Source of the DNA: Gemmatimonadota bacterium
Lineage (GTDB): Bacteria; Gemmatimonadota; Gemmatimonadetes; Longimicrobiales; Longimicrobiaceae
NCBI GenBank assembly: GCA_019348265.1
Contig: JAHWJV010000148.1
Span: forward strand, 1-8,202
DNA: 8,202 bases
Direction of reading: 5' to 3'
Numbering within the stretch: the first letter of the stretch is position 1; each line of letters begins with the position of its first letter. The notes below the pieces were generated by a model, which ran no database searches, was not told where the DNA came from, and saw nothing but the letters and a program-made list of their open reading frames with translations. Made by a program: the position numbers and the translations under genes. Shown here one piece after another: positions 1-5,849 of this stretch.

Positions 1-148
1 TCCCGGCGAGCTCCATCGCGATGGCGCTCGCCTCCCCTGGACCGATCCAGATGGGCAGCACCCGCTCGCCCTGCGTTTCCTGGAGGATCACGACAGGCGT
101 CTTGGAGACTTGATCGATCCCGAGGCTCTGTACCTGTACTTCGATCAT
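1..148 (-). CDS. Bifunctional nuclease (BFN/DUF151) domain protein, N-terminal part
   Basis: Only the first 49 codons are in the window; the gene runs off the left edge. The protein begins MIEVQVQSLGIDQ and continues with a PVVILQE stretch, then LPIWIGPGEASAIAMEL. This is the opening of the DNase/RNase-type BFN domain (DUF151), where a strand pair is followed by the I-G-x-x-E-A-x-A-I helix start. Plant BFN proteins were described as having DNase and RNase activity; bacterial members are mostly unassigned, so no reaction is claimed here. The ATG start at 148 has an AGGA five bases upstream (154-157), which supports it. It is the last visible gene of the run, 110 bases after metK. Family recognition is firm, biochemical function is not. 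Confidence 0.85.
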   Translation of the reverse strand, partial: MIEVQVQSLGIDQVSKTPVVILQETQGERVLPIWIGPGEASAIAMELAG

Positions 149-258
149 CTTCGTCCTGCTCTCTCGCGCGAGGGTACGTCATCGCCGCCAGGAGTACGGT
201 ACCAACACGGCGAGAGAATGGTTCCGGTGCTCCGCGCACGCCTGGCGAGCCCCTCCAG
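149..258. other. Intergenic gap between metK and the BFN gene
   Basis: These 110 bases hold no gene. I see a 10-base palindrome CTCGCGCGAG at 163-172 just before the BFN ribosome binding site, and an inverted repeat GGTAC (173-177) / GTACC (199-203) separated by 21 bases. Either could be chance in GC-rich DNA. There is no GC-rich stem followed by a T tract on the minus strand, so no intrinsic terminator for metK is visible, and no clear promoter for the BFN gene. Readthrough from metK is possible. Confidence 0.5.
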
Positions 259-1437
259 CTATGCCTTCGCGGCGGCGCGGAGCGCCTCGGCGCGGTCGAC
301 GCGCTCCCACGGGAAGAGCTCCACCTCGCGCGTGTCGATGCGCTTCGTCTCCGGCGCGCGGCCGAAGTGTCCGTATGCCGCGGTCGGCCGGAAGATCGGG
401 CTGCGCAGTACGAGATCCTCGATGATCTGGCCGGGCCGGAAGTCGAACACCTCGCGGAGCGCCGCCGCGATGGCGGCATCGTCGATCATCCCCGTTCCGA
501 AGGAGTCGACGCGGACGGACACGGGCTCCGCCACGCCGATGGCGTACGCGAGCTGGATCTCACAGCGTTCCGCCAGGCCGGCGCCGATCACGTTCTTGGC
601 GGCCCAGCGAGCCGCGTAGGCAGCGGAACGATCGACCTTGGTCGGGTCCTTCCCCGAGAAGGCGCCTCCGCCGTGTCTTCCCATCCCGCCGTAGGTGTCC
701 ACGATGATCTTTCGACCCGTCAGGCCGGCGTCCCCGTGCGGGCCGCCGATTACGAACCGCCCGGTAGGGTTGATATGGAAGATACAGTCGTCCGGGTCGA
801 TGAGAGACTCGGGAATTGTCGGAAGGATAACATGGGCGATGATGTCGCGGCGGATCTGCTCCAGCGTCACATCGGGGGAGTGCTGCGTGCTGACCACGAC
901 GGTGTTTACGCGGACCGGGCGATCGTCCTCGTATTCGACCGTGACCTGCGTCTTACCGTCCGGACGCAGCCAGCTCAGCTCCCCGTTTTTGCGTACCTCG
1001 GCGAGCCGCTGCGTGAGCCGATGGGCGAGCAGGATCGGCGTGGGGAGCATCGCCTCGTTCTCGTTGGTGGCGTACCCGAACATCATTCCCTGGTCGCCCG
1101 CGCCCCCGGTATCGACTCCCATCGCGATATCGGGCGACTGCTGATCGATGGTGGTCATCACCGCGCAGGTGTCGCCGTCGATCCCGTATGAGGAATCGGT
1201 GTAGCCGATCGACTTGAGGGTGCCGCGAACGATGGCGGGGATGTCCACGTAGGTGCTCGTGGTGATCTCGCCGGCGATTACGGCCAACCCGGTGGTGACG
1301 AGCGTCTCGCAGGCGACGCGGCCCCGTGGATCCTCGGTGAGGATCGCGTCGAGAACCGCGTCGGAGATCTGGTCGGCGATCTTGTCGGGGTGGCCCTCGG
1401 TGACGGACTCGGAGGTGAAGAGCGGGCGCTGCGTCAC
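259..1437 (-). CDS. metK: S-adenosylmethionine synthetase (methionine adenosyltransferase)
   Basis: Makes S-adenosylmethionine from methionine and ATP, releasing phosphate and diphosphate, in the cytoplasm. The 392-residue length fits the family (E. coli 384). Seen in the sequence: GHPDK at residues 15-19 (His16 and Asp18 are the expected catalytic and metal residues), the first family signature GAGDQGMMFGYA at 113-123, Lys162 in the position of the catalytic lysine before TQVTVEY, the second signature GGGAFSGKD at 256-264 with Lys263, and the C-terminal FRPTAAYGHFGR stretch at 349-360. The three repeated alpha/beta domains appear complete. The start is GTG at 1437, with AGGAG (1444-1448) six bases upstream. 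It follows ptsI by 69 bases in the same direction. That leader contains possible hairpins, one over the ribosome binding site, described separately. Nothing in its sequence links metK to the PTS; they may only share transcription. Confidence 0.97.
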   Translation of the reverse strand: MTQRPLFTSESVTEGHPDKIADQISDAVLDAILTEDPRGRVACETLVTTGLAVIAGEITTSTYVDIPAIVRGTLKSIGYTDSSYGIDGDTCAVMTTIDQQSPDIAMGVDTGGAGDQGMMFGYATNENEAMLPTPILLAHRLTQRLAEVRKNGELSWLRPDGKTQVTVEYEDDRPVRVNTVVVSTQHSPDVTLEQIRRDIIAHVILPTIPESLIDPDDCIFHINPTGRFVIGGPHGDAGLTGRKIIVDTYGGMGRHGGGAFSGKDPTKVDRSAAYAARWAAKNVIGAGLAERCEIQLAYAIGVAEPVSVRVDSFGTGMIDDAAIAAALREVFDFRPGQIIEDLVLRSPIFRPTAAYGHFGRAPETKRIDTREVELFPWERVDRAEALRAAAKA

Positions 1438-1442
1438 GGAGA

Positions 1443-1455
1443 ACTCCTGGGGAGT
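1443..1455 (-). promoter_or_regulatory. metK ribosome binding site inside a small hairpin
   Basis: Read on the minus strand this is ACTCC-CCA-GGAGT, a perfect five-base-pair stem with a three-base loop. The 3' arm contains most of the metK Shine-Dalgarno AGGAG (1444-1448), which sits six bases from the GTG start, so folding would hide it. The Shine-Dalgarno assignment is solid. A regulatory role for the hairpin is inference, since a five-pair stem can arise by chance. Confidence 0.4.
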
Positions 1456-1473
1456 GTTTAAGAAGGATGCTTT

Positions 1474-1505
1474 CGGCCGGTAAGAACGGGCCGGGAAGTT
1501 ACCCG
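1474..1505 (-). promoter_or_regulatory. Two mutually exclusive stems in the metK leader
   Basis: In the 69 bases between ptsI and metK, one stem can form between CGGG and CCCG (1502-1505 with 1492-1495, six-base loop). An alternative stem can form between CGGCC and GGCCG (1489-1493 with 1474-1478, ten-base loop). They share bases 1492-1493, so only one can form at a time. No T tract follows, so this is not an intrinsic terminator. I could not match the leader to a known SAM-binding riboswitch consensus by eye. Low confidence, recorded because switching stems before metK are a known regulatory theme. Confidence 0.25.
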
Positions 1506-1506
1506 C

Positions 1507-3291
1507 TCAGTTGGCGCGCGACAAGTTCCAGGGTCCTGCGAAGCGGCTGAGGTCGAGCTGGTGACGCAGGTGCTCGATCAAGACGTTCTCGACCTCCCTC
1601 GGCGATGAAGCGTTGAGCGCCTCCTCGACCGCGGTGCGTGCCTTTCCCTGGTCGATCGAGCGAATGACCTTCTTGATCTCGGCAAGCGCGGACGGTCCGA
1701 CGCTCAGCGAGTGAACGCCCATTCCGATGAGCAGGAAGGCACCCAGGGGGTTGGATGCGAACTCGCCGCAGACGCCCACCTCGATCCCCGCATCGCGGCC
1801 TGCCTGCGTGGCCGCGTTGAGCAGCCGCACGACGGCGGGGTGGAAGGGGTTATAGAGCGACGCCAGGCGCGAGTTGCCGCGATCCACCGCGAGCGTGTAC
1901 TGCACGAGGTCGTTCGTGCCGATGGAGAAGAAGTCCACGTGCCGCGCGAGCTCCGCCGCGGCGATTGCCGCCGCGGGGGTCTCGATCATGGCGCCGAGCA
2001 CGTAGCCGGGTCCGACCACGGTTCCTTCGGTCGCGAGCTCCGCGATGGACTCCTCTATGAGCTCGCGCGTGCGGGTGATCTCGGAGATCTCGTTGATCAA
2101 CGGCAGCATGATGCGCACGTCGCCGAGCTGCGCGGTGCGCAGCAGAGCCCGGAGCTGGGCCCGGAAGAGGGCCGGCTCGTCCAGGCACACTCGAATGGCT
2201 CGCCAGCCGAGGAAGGGGTTCTCCTCCTGCGGCATGTGCAGGAACGCCGGGAACTTGTCGCCGCCGAGATCGTACGTGCGAATCACCACCGGGCGGTCAG
2301 GGAAGGCGGAGAGGACGCGCCGATACGCGTCGAACTGCTCGTCCTCGGTGGGGACCGAGTTGCGACCAACCACGAGGAACTCCGTCCGGAAAAGGCCGAT
2401 TCCATCGGCGCCGTGCGCGTGCGCCGACTCGGCCTCGGTAGGGAGATCGATGTTGGCGCGAAGCGCGATCTCTGCCCCGTCCAGGGTCCGGGACTCGAGG
2501 TGAACCAGGAGCAGAATCTCCTGCTCCCACTCCCGCATCTGGAAGTCGAGCTCGCGGTAAGTCTTCTTCTCCTCCTCGGTGGGTCGCAGGATCACCCGCC
2601 CATTGCGACCCTCGAGAATGATCACATCGCCGGTCCGTACCTCGTCGGACAGGTTTCCGTGGCTCACGACCGCCGGGCTCTTCAGCGAGCGGGCGAGACT
2701 GGAGCGGTGGGAGGTGCGGGTGCCGGCTTCGGTCGCCATGCCGACCACGCGGGTGGTGTCTAGCTGGGCCGCTATGCTCGGCGTCAGATCGCGGGCGATG
2801 ACGATGACGCGCTCGGGTCCGTCGAAGGCGTCGAGCTCCTGCTCCGGAAGGTTCATTAGCCTGCGGAGCACCCTCCCCTGGATGTCCGCGAGGTCGTTCA
2901 GCTTGTCGATCACCATCGGGTGAGCAGTGTGCGACCAGTGCGCCTCCCACTCCAGAACCCGCCATTCGAAGGCTCGCTCCGCCGACAGATGGTTGTCGCG
3001 GATGTAGCCGATCGTTCCGCCGATCAGGTCCGAGTCCTCCAGCATCAGCAACTGCGGTTCGAAGATCTGCGCCTCGACCTCCCCGAGCTGTTCCCGTGTC
3101 TTCTCCTGCACGCGACGGATCTGCCCCTTGACCGCCTCGACGGCGACCTCGAAGCGGGCGACTTCGTCGTCCGCCTGCTCAGCCCCCACCATTCCGCCAT
3201 GGGGCACCGTAGGCACCTCCACTCGCAGGACGTGCGCGTGGGCGATCACGATGCCGGGTGAGGCCGGGATGCCGTCGCGGATTCGGTTCAC
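1507..3291 (-). CDS. ptsI: PTS Enzyme I (phosphoenolpyruvate-protein phosphotransferase)
   Basis: Cytosolic first enzyme of the PTS: takes phosphate from phosphoenolpyruvate onto a histidine and passes it to HPr. With the GTG start at 3291 it has 594 residues (E. coli 575). Seen: GIPASPG at 7-13, typical of EI N-termini; the HPr-binding helical region; the phospho-histidine motif TRTSHRSSLAR at 191-201 with His195; then the PEP-binding barrel with DGIGLFRTEFL (297-306), RTYDLGGDK (338-346), ENPFLGWRAIR (357-367), GAMIETPAA (433-441), SIGTNDLVQYTLAVDR (456-471) and VCGEFASNP (507-515), where Cys508 is the expected proton donor. The phospho-histidine motif is slightly unusual: GTRTSH in place of the common GGRTSH, and RSSLAR where TAIMAR or similar is usual. 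A longer reading from a TTG at 3324 would overlap ptsH by 26 bases and adds a tail unlike EI; the GTG start has a GAGGAG upstream and the expected N-terminus. It lies seven bases after ptsH. Confidence 0.96.
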   Translation of the reverse strand: MNRIRDGIPASPGIVIAHAHVLRVEVPTVPHGGMVGAEQADDEVARFEVAVEAVKGQIRRVQEKTREQLGEVEAQIFEPQLLMLEDSDLIGGTIGYIRDNHLSAERAFEWRVLEWEAHWSHTAHPMVIDKLNDLADIQGRVLRRLMNLPEQELDAFDGPERVIVIARDLTPSIAAQLDTTRVVGMATEAGTRTSHRSSLARSLKSPAVVSHGNLSDEVRTGDVIILEGRNGRVILRPTEEEKKTYRELDFQMREWEQEILLLVHLESRTLDGAEIALRANIDLPTEAESAHAHGADGIGLFRTEFLVVGRNSVPTEDEQFDAYRRVLSAFPDRPVVIRTYDLGGDKFPAFLHMPQEENPFLGWRAIRVCLDEPALFRAQLRALLRTAQLGDVRIMLPLINEISEITRTRELIEESIAELATEGTVVGPGYVLGAMIETPAAAIAAAELARHVDFFSIGTNDLVQYTLAVDRGNSRLASLYNPFHPAVVRLLNAATQAGRDAGIEVGVCGEFASNPLGAFLLIGMGVHSLSVGPSALAEIKKVIRSIDQGKARTAVEEALNASSPREVENVLIEHLRHQLDLSRFAGPWNLSRAN

Positions 3292-3298
3292 GGGTGTT

Positions 3299-3568
3299 CT
3301 ACTCCTCGCCGAAGCCGCCCGCAACGAGGCCGCTGAGGGCGTCGATGGCCGCCTCGGAGTCCTCCCCGTCGGCGGTGATGGTGATGGTGGAGCCGAACTC
3401 CGCGGCGAGCATCATCACCCCCATGATGCTCTTCCCACTCACCTCGACGTCCTCCTTGCGGACGCGGATGTCGCTGGAGAATCGGTTCGCGAGCTTCACG
3501 AACTCCGCCGCGGGGCGCGCGTGGAGGCCGTGCTTGTTCGGAATGCTGATGTCGGCGGTGCGTTCCAT
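3299..3568 (-). CDS. ptsH: Phosphocarrier protein HPr
   Basis: Small cytosolic phosphocarrier between Enzyme I and EIIA, 89 residues, the normal HPr length. Seen: the histidine phosphorylation loop NKHGLHARPAAEF with the active His16 and Arg18, and the regulatory helix SGKSIMGVMML with Ser47, matching the Ser46 site that HPr kinase/phosphorylase modifies in Firmicutes. Because hprK is a few genes upstream in the same operon, Ser47 is likely a real target here. The ATG at 3568 shares one base with the TAA stop of EIID (TAATG), and there is no Shine-Dalgarno just before it, so translation is probably coupled to EIID. An in-frame reading extending upstream to 3913 lies inside EIID in another frame and is not part of the protein. 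Confidence 0.96.
   Translation of the reverse strand: MERTADISIPNKHGLHARPAAEFVKLANRFSSDIRVRKEDVEVSGKSIMGVMMLAAEFGSTITITADGEDSEAAIDALSGLVAGGFGEE
3302..3307 (-). promoter_or_regulatory. Ribosome binding site that sets the ptsI start
   Basis: GAGGAG on the minus strand, located in the last codons of ptsH and ten bases before GTG 3291. It lies downstream of the alternative TTG at 3324, so it can only serve the GTG. This favours the 594-residue form of Enzyme I. Confidence 0.65.
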
Positions 3569-4305
3569 TACTTGCTGAGTCCGTTGACGATGCCAATGAC
3601 GACCACGACGCCGAGGGCGAATGCCATCGCGCGCCGGGTGCGGAGCCCGAGCCAGATTCCGAGCGCGACCGCCGCGCCGTTGACGCCAGCCGCCCAGGGA
3701 TCGTTCACCGCCGCCGGAGTGGCGAACGCCACGCAGGCGCCTGCGAGGAGCGACCCGATCTCGGTAGCTCGGAGGGTGAGAGATTGAAAAGGCGCCTCGC
3801 GGATGGCGCGGCCGACGTTCATTCCGGCCGTGGTGCCTATCCTCCAGCCCCAAACGCGGAGGCCGCAGTTGAGTGCGTTGTAGACGAGGAGAAATGCTCC
3901 GACCGCCACCCACCAGACCGCCCCGACGAGCAGGAGAAGAATGCCCAGGAGCGCCGCGGCCGGGCGCCAGGCGCTCCAGACCAGCTGATCGCCCAGCGAC
4001 CCGAGCGAGCCGCGGAGCGCGCTCTTGAAGCGAACGATCACCAGCGGATCGACCCGCTCCGCCTCGAGGCGGGCGACGGCCCCCACCGCGACGTTCGCCA
4101 GGTATGGATGACTGTTGAAGATCTCGGCATGACGCGCCAGCGCCTCACGCAGCGCCGGGTCATCGTCAGCGTGCAGATATCGTAGTACGGGCAGCAGGCT
4201 AAATGCGAATCCTGTGCCGATCAGGGTCTCGTAATTCCAGGACCCCTGAATGAAGAGGCTGCGCAACATTACGCGCCAGGAGGTCCCTGCGGGGAAGTCG
4301 GTCAT
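3568..4305 (-). CDS. PTS permease subunit EIID, mannose family
   Basis: Membrane partner of EIIC in mannose-type PTS permeases, 245 residues (E. coli ManZ about 283). Seen: the family N-terminus with SLFIQGSWNYETLIGTGFAF at 16-35 and FNSHPYLA at 63-70, then RGSLGSLGDQLVWSAWRP at 98-115, the counterpart of the conserved G-P-L-A-G-I-G-D-x-x-x-W segment. Strongly hydrophobic stretches follow at about 115-145, 182-200, 205-222 and 227-242. These features are diagnostic of EIID. The protein is about 35-40 residues shorter than the enteric form. The ATG at 4305 overlaps the EIIC stop by four bases (ATGA) with no strong ribosome binding site, so coupled translation is likely. An open reading extending to 4983 in this frame runs through EIIC in the wrong frame and is rejected. 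Substrate cannot be read from the sequence. Confidence 0.93.
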   Translation of the reverse strand: MTDFPAGTSWRVMLRSLFIQGSWNYETLIGTGFAFSLLPVLRYLHADDDPALREALARHAEIFNSHPYLANVAVGAVARLEAERVDPLVIVRFKSALRGSLGSLGDQLVWSAWRPAAALLGILLLLVGAVWWVAVGAFLLVYNALNCGLRVWGWRIGTTAGMNVGRAIREAPFQSLTLRATEIGSLLAGACVAFATPAAVNDPWAAGVNGAAVALGIWLGLRTRRAMAFALGVVVVIGIVNGLSK

Positions 4306-4970
4306 CCCGTCACGAGAAGCATTGTGACCCCGCCCGCGACCCCGAGGGCAAACCACCTGGCGCGGCCGCCCAGGAGCCGAAAGGAACCCGCCAGCAACCC
4401 GGCGAGGAGCCCGCCAGTGAGCAGACCCGTCATGCGTTCGCCGAGGGCCCAGTATGGCGTCAGCAGGACCAGCACTACGTACAGAATCACCCACCCGGTC
4501 AGCACCAGTATGACTCCGCGTAGGAAGTCGACGCCGGTAGCGGCGAGATGGCGCAGCTGCAACCGACCCGCGTCGTTTACCGCGCCCGCGGCGGCCAGAC
4601 GCACGTTGAAGTGGCGAAGCTGGTGGACCGTCGTGCCAGCGACCCACTCCCAGGCGAGCGCGAAGGCAACGACCATCAACATGGCACCCGGCGCGCCGGC
4701 CGCGAGCGGGTAAACCGCTCCCGCCACTACCGCCGCCGGGCCCGCCTCGGGATATCTCGCGGCGCCCACCGGCAGGACGTTGAGATTGAACGCCTCGAGC
4801 ATCACGCCGATCGAAGCTCCCGCAACCGGGTCCCCGACTATCCAGCCCGCCAGAGTCGCGGCGACGATCGGGCGAGAAACCATGAACTGCGCGAAGCTCG
4901 AGCTGTCGGTCGCGACCCACCCACCGAGCAGTGCGAGCCAAAGAAGGTCCAGGGGGTGGAACGCCGTCAT
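4302..4970 (-). CDS. PTS permease subunit EIIC, mannose/sorbose family
   Basis: Multi-spanning membrane subunit expected to form the substrate path, 222 residues (E. coli ManY 266). Seen: SRPIVAATLAGWIVGDPVAG at 32-51, which carries the conserved R-P and G-D-P elements, followed by GASIGVMLEAFNLNVLPVGA at 51-70, the conserved helix with Glu60. Hydrophobic segments lie at about 8-20, 34-46, 78-110, 150-171, 181-201 and 206-220. After VLPVGA the sequence is ARYPEAGPAAV, where the sugar-transporting members I remember have a PPD-type motif. The stop overlaps the EIID start (ATGA), and the ATG at 4970 overlaps the EIIB stop in the same way. No Shine-Dalgarno is evident. The family call is strong. 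The substrate is unknown, and a sensory rather than transport role cannot be excluded. Confidence 0.91.
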   Translation of the reverse strand: MTAFHPLDLLWLALLGGWVATDSSSFAQFMVSRPIVAATLAGWIVGDPVAGASIGVMLEAFNLNVLPVGAARYPEAGPAAVVAGAVYPLAAGAPGAMLMVVAFALAWEWVAGTTVHQLRHFNVRLAAAGAVNDAGRLQLRHLAATGVDFLRGVILVLTGWVILYVVLVLLTPYWALGERMTGLLTGGLLAGLLAGSFRLLGGRARWFALGVAGGVTMLLVTG

Positions 4971-5455
4971 TGACAGCCGGCAATCAGATGGCTCAGGGGC
5001 ACTGGCTTCGAGGCCGGCAGGTCGCGAGCAGTGACCGTCACGCCCGCCTCGGCGACTCGCTGCAACGATGTTCGATCGGCTTCGCTCAGGAAGAGGTAAG
5101 GGAGCACGCGTTCACGACCTGGAGCCGAGTGAATTCCTCCAAGGTTCACCTCGAGGCCCTCGAGGGTACCGTCCGCAGCCAGGCGCTCGAGCGACTGGCA
5201 ATCGCGGAGGAGCACGGTGACCCGGAGCGGATCGTCCCGCCAGCCGGGGACGGCTTGTTTCGCCTCCTCCACGGTGGCGAAGACGGCGTTCACGTTCGCA
5301 GGGACGCCCAGGCAATAAAGCTCCTGCTCCCAGGGGCTGGCGCTGATCTCGTCATCGACCACGGCTATCTGTTCCATGTGCGTATACTCGCCCCATCCGA
5401 CCACCACCTGGCCGTGGATGAGGCGTTCGTCAACGCGGAGCAGCACGATCGACAT
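4967..5455 (-). CDS. PTS EIIB, mannose/sorbose family
   Basis: Cytosolic phosphotransfer subunit that receives phosphate from EIIA on a histidine and gives it to the substrate held by EIIC/EIID. It has 162 residues, the normal size for a free-standing mannose-type EIIB. Seen: VDERLIHGQVVVGWG at 8-22, where His14 is the expected phosphorylation site; VVDDEISAS follows, then the alpha/beta body with NLGGIHSAPGRERVLPYLFLS. ATG 5455 lies inside the end of EIIA (26-base overlap) and is backed by GGAGG at 5462-5466, six bases upstream. The reading continues openly upstream to 5731, but that part is EIIA in another frame. Confidence 0.94.
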   Translation of the reverse strand: MSIVLLRVDERLIHGQVVVGWGEYTHMEQIAVVDDEISASPWEQELYCLGVPANVNAVFATVEEAKQAVPGWRDDPLRVTVLLRDCQSLERLAADGTLEGLEVNLGGIHSAPGRERVLPYLFLSEADRTSLQRVAEAGVTVTARDLPASKPVPLSHLIAGCQ

Positions 5456-5849
5456 TCGCCGCCTCCCCGACACAGGTGCCGATGATACCCCCGCGCCCCT
5501 TCTCGACCAATCGCGCGACCAGCTCGCCAACCGGCATCTCGCGGTTGAAGACGAAATCGATGAGGATGGCCAGGTTGACGCCGCAGACGATCCCGATCTC
5601 CGTCCGGTCGCGCGCGTACTTTCGCGCGGCAAACGCGCAGCTTCCGCTGGTGAGGTCGGTGAAGATGATCGTCGGAGAATCGCCGACGACCCGCTCGATC
5701 GCAGCGACCATCCCCTCCGGCCCCTCGCCATCGTTGGAGACCGCCTTCAGCGCGTCTTCGTCGGCGCCGGATATCTGTCGCACGGCGGACGCCAGCCCGA
5801 CGGCGAGCGACGAATGCGCGAGTACGAGACCCCGCACTGCTCTACTCAT
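5430..5849 (-). CDS. PTS EIIA, mannose family
   Basis: Cytosolic subunit that carries phosphate from HPr to EIIB, 139 residues, a single EIIA-man domain with no fused EIIB. Seen: RGLVLAHSSLAVGLASAV at 6-23, where His12 is in the phospho-histidine position (His10 in E. coli ManX); TIIFTDLTSGSCAFAARKYA at 60-79, with Asp65 in the position of the active-site aspartate; and GVNLAILIDFVF at 90-101, a conserved family segment. The TSGSC stretch differs from the more usual GGSP form. ATG 5849 overlaps the hprK stop by eight bases, with a full AGGAGG at 5853-5858. In several Gram-negative clusters an RNase adaptor gene (rapZ) lies between hprK and EIIA; here there is no room for it. Confidence 0.93.
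   Translation of the reverse strand: MSRAVRGLVLAHSSLAVGLASAVRQISGADEDALKAVSNDGEGPEGMVAAIERVVGDSPTIIFTDLTSGSCAFAARKYARDRTEIGIVCGVNLAILIDFVFNREMPVGELVARLVEKGRGGIIGTCVGEAANVDRAAPR
5462..5466 (-). promoter_or_regulatory. Strong ribosome binding site for EIIB inside EIIA
   Basis: GGAGG on the minus strand, six bases before ATG 5455 and within the final codons of EIIA. It fixes the EIIB start and shows that EIIB can be initiated independently, unlike the EIIC, EIID and HPr genes downstream. Confidence 0.7.

Noticed and set aside
149..258. Possible terminator or promoter between metK and the BFN gene
   Set aside because: Only short palindromes are present; there is no stable GC stem with a T tract, and no credible -35/-10 pair.
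367..1191. 274-codon plus-strand open reading frame opposite metK
   Set aside because: It lies wholly antisense to a strongly conserved metK, its protein is rich in Arg, Asp and Gly with no recognisable domain, and it follows the codon pattern of GC-rich antisense shadows.
1711..2763. 350-codon plus-strand open reading frame opposite ptsI
   Set aside because: Fully antisense to Enzyme I, low-complexity Glu/Arg/Leu/Val composition and no family features. Length alone is expected for GC-rich DNA.
2297..2965. 222-codon minus-strand open reading frame inside ptsI
   Set aside because: An alternate-frame shadow of the conserved Enzyme I barrel region; its product is Arg/Gly/Pro-rich and matches no family.
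3371..3392. GGTGATGGTGATGGTGG-like triplet repeat giving a run of histidines in another frame
   Set aside because: It encodes the TITITADG strand of HPr in the real frame; it is not a repeat element or a metal-binding protein.
3569..3913. Upstream extension of the HPr reading frame to 3913
   Set aside because: It would add 115 residues of Arg/His-rich sequence from inside EIID; HPr is complete from ATG 3568.
4306..4983. Long upstream extension of the EIID reading frame to 4983
   Set aside because: The extra part is EIIC read in another frame and looks like Arg/Gly-rich noise. The EIID family N-terminus begins right at ATG 4305.
5456..5731. Upstream extension of the EIIB reading frame to 5731
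   Set aside because: Serine-rich out-of-frame reading of EIIA. EIIB is full size from ATG 5455 with a good ribosome binding site.
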